From the NCBI GenBank assembly GCA_012798485.1, contig JAAZND010000064.1, positions 1 to 20,591 of the forward strand: a stretch of 20,591 nt of DNA. The letters are read 5' to 3'. Of the stretch, positions 19,438 through 20,591 are shown in pieces (positions within the stretch are counted from its first letter, which is position 1; every line of letters begins with the position of its first letter). Below the pieces are notes generated by a model. It was not told the origin of the DNA. It saw only the letters and a program-made list of their open reading frames with translations, and did not search any database. A program made the position numbers and the translations under genes. The stretch comes from Candidatus Beckwithbacteria bacterium (GTDB lineage: Bacteria > Patescibacteriota > Microgenomatia > UBA1400 > UBA1449).

Positions 19438-20370
19438 TTAATCTCTAGTTAACTGGGCAAAAATATCTTCCAAATCTTCTTGTTTTTTGACTAGTTCGTA
19501 TAAATCCCATTTTTTGAGTTTGGCTAGTTCAAAGATTGGTAGGCGTAAGTCCTTTTTACTGCTAGCGCTAACTATAAATTTAGTTGCCAGTTTGTCTTTT
19601 TTGCTTTCCACTTTATTTACTCCAGATAATTTTTCCAGATCTTTTTTGATATCTTTACCATTGGCCAAGATTTCATAAAGATTTTGTCCACCAGCAAGAT
19701 CAGCAAGGTCTTTGGTAAAAGAATCAGCGACAATTTTGCCATGATTAATAATTAAAATGCGATTACACATCTTGGTAATTTCTGATAAAACATGAGAACA
19801 AATAATAACAGTTCTTTCTTTACCAATGCCTTTAATTAAATCATGAATATCTCTTCTTTGATTTGGATCAAGACCTTCAGTCGGTTCATCCAGAAGTAAG
19901 ATTTCCGGATCAGAAAGAATAGCTTGAGCAAGCCCGGTTCTTTGTCGGTAGCCTTTGGATAGTTCACTGATCGGACGATAAAAAACATCTTGAAGGCCAG
20001 TTTCTTTGACTACTTTTTTGATCTGTGGCAATTGTTTATCTTTAGCAATATTTTTAATTTCTGCCCAGTAATAGAGAAATTCTTCTACTGTCAGATCATC
20101 AAAAATAGGATTATTTTCGGGAAGGTAACCGATATGGGGTTTCTTTTTTTCATCAATGGTATTGTTATTATCAAAAAGATTTTGTTCATTGACTAAAATT
20201 TCTCCTTTGCTAGGAGGAAGAACGCCAGCAATCATCCTGACAGTAGTAGTTTTTCCTGCGCCATTAGGTCCTAAAAAACCGATGACTTCACCTTTTTTAA
20301 TTGTTAAATTAATATTTTTGATAATTTGATTATTTTCAAAATTTTTAGAGACGTTTTTTAAGCTAATCAT
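19438..20370 (-). CDS. ABC transporter ATP-binding protein (GldA/CcmA type)
   Basis: 310 residues. All ABC motifs are present: Walker A GPNGAGKTT (34-42), Q-loop region GYLPENNPIF (81-90; Glu in place of Gln, as in many GldA-type ATPases), signature LSKGYRQR (137-144), Walker B ILLLDEP (157-163) and the H-loop His193 (ICSHVLSE). The C-terminal roughly 90 residues form the extra regulatory domain common in CcmA-like ATPases. It powers the permease encoded next, and the three-gene operon resembles the Gld exporter of Bacteroidetes. A promoter ends 8 nt before the ATG, so translation is probably leaderless. Confidence 0.95.
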   Translation of the reverse strand: MISLKNVSKNFENNQIIKNINLTIKKGEVIGFLGPNGAGKTTTVRMIAGVLPPSKGEILVNEQNLFDNNNTIDEKKKPHIGYLPENNPIFDDLTVEEFLYYWAEIKNIAKDKQLPQIKKVVKETGLQDVFYRPISELSKGYRQRTGLAQAILSDPEILLLDEPTEGLDPNQRRDIHDLIKGIGKERTVIICSHVLSEITKMCNRILIINHGKIVADSFTKDLADLAGGQNLYEILANGKDIKKDLEKLSGVNKVESKKDKLATKFIVSASSKKDLRLPIFELAKLKKWDLYELVKKQEDLEDIFAQLTRD

Positions 20371-20378
20371 AGTTTATT

Positions 20379-20407
20379 TGTATAACTCAATTTTTAAAAA
20401 AATTCAA
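20379..20407 (-). promoter_or_regulatory. Promoter of the ABC exporter operon
   Basis: On the - strand TTGAAT (20407-20402), a 17-nt spacer and TATACA (20384-20379). The -10 box ends 8 nt before the ATG at 20370, so transcription should begin at or next to the start codon. Confidence 0.6.
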
Positions 20408-20458
20408 GAGCTTATTTTAGGGTAATCAAAAGCAGTTGTCGCAAGTCCATGAGAAAAT

Positions 20459-20591
20459 ATGGACATGTATACATTAAATCAAATTCCTTCGGAAGCCAAA
20501 ATCCGAAAATTCTTAAGAAAAACTATTTTTGGCAGACATGTTTATTGCCCTAGATGCAAATCTCAAAGAATAATTAGTAGTCATCATCGTT
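20459..20591 (+). CDS. IS1595-type transposase, N-terminal fragment cut by the window edge
   Basis: 44 codons are visible from ATG 20459 (a second ATG is at 20465). The zinc-ribbon start YCPRCKSQRI with the preceding helical NQIPSEAKIRKFLRKTIFG is typical of IS1595-family transposases; the second Cys pair and the DDE domain lie beyond the window. The sequence upstream, about 20420-20458 (AGCAGTTGTCGCAAGTCCAT), may belong to the left end of the element, but the matching right end is not visible, so ends and target duplication cannot be checked. Confidence 0.7.
   Translation, partial: MDMYTLNQIPSEAKIRKFLRKTIFGRHVYCPRCKSQRIISSHHR

Noticed and set aside
1..20591. CRISPR array or cas genes
   Set aside because: No regularly spaced direct repeats and no Cas-like proteins. 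The repeats present are palindromic elements at irregular distances.

Overview
The window looks like a piece of a small, AT-rich bacterial genome, most likely from the Candidate Phyla Radiation (Patescibacteria). This is inference. The support is low GC, compact genes, an AspRS without the usual bacterial GAD insertion, few Shine-Dalgarno (SD) sites, and several promoters whose -10 box lies only 6-9 nt before the ATG, which suggests leaderless mRNAs. Glycine is encoded by GGN and UGA is used as a stop, so this is not a UGA-recoding lineage.

Left part (1-4065): a truncated CAP/SCP-domain secreted protein (-) diverges from a small membrane-anchored protein (+). Then come lysS (-) and greA (-), separated by an intrinsic terminator, with a second terminator-like hairpin in the greA leader. 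A tRNA-Glu(CUC) gene and an uncharacterised membrane protein follow on the + strand.

ATP synthase region (4110-7842): on the - strand lie an F-type c-subunit-like gene, atpF (b) and atpH (delta). Subunits a, alpha, beta, gamma and epsilon are absent from the window. The c-like gene is extraordinary. It encodes a 683-residue protein with a signal peptide, about five Ig-like domains and a Ser/Gly/Thr linker, ending in a two-helix c-ring hairpin that keeps the RNP loop but has no acidic residue where the ion-binding Asp/Glu should be. A lone receiver-domain protein is divergent from it.

Central part (7884-11721): a tRNA CCA-adding enzyme (-) is back to back with a RAYT/IS200-like transposase gene (+) that carries two REP-like palindromes inside its reading frame. 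recJ follows after 5 nt and ends in a bidirectional terminator.

Accessory/regulatory part (11742-13174): a - strand operon of two small Cys-rich proteins, with a possibly frame-disrupted 30-codon ORF between them. It has the best promoter of the window, a structured leader with an attenuator-like terminator, and one perfect 11-nt SD. On the + strand, dispersed palindromic repeats surround a T-box riboswitch that reads tRNA-Asp and precedes aspS. Its Stem I appears ultrashort, with GAC in the apical loop.

Right part (13175-20591): aspS encodes AspRS fused to a YbaK/ProX-type editing domain. A D-Ala-D-Ala carboxypeptidase gene follows, then a second copy of the palindromic repeat element. A - strand ABC exporter operon has a GldA-like ATPase, a GldF-GldG fusion and a DUF4340 protein. 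The window ends in the start of an IS1595-type transposase.

The strongest candidates for something undescribed are the Ig-domain c-subunit fusion without a carboxylate, the ultrashort aspS T-box with the AspRS-editing fusion, and the attenuated Cys-rich operon.
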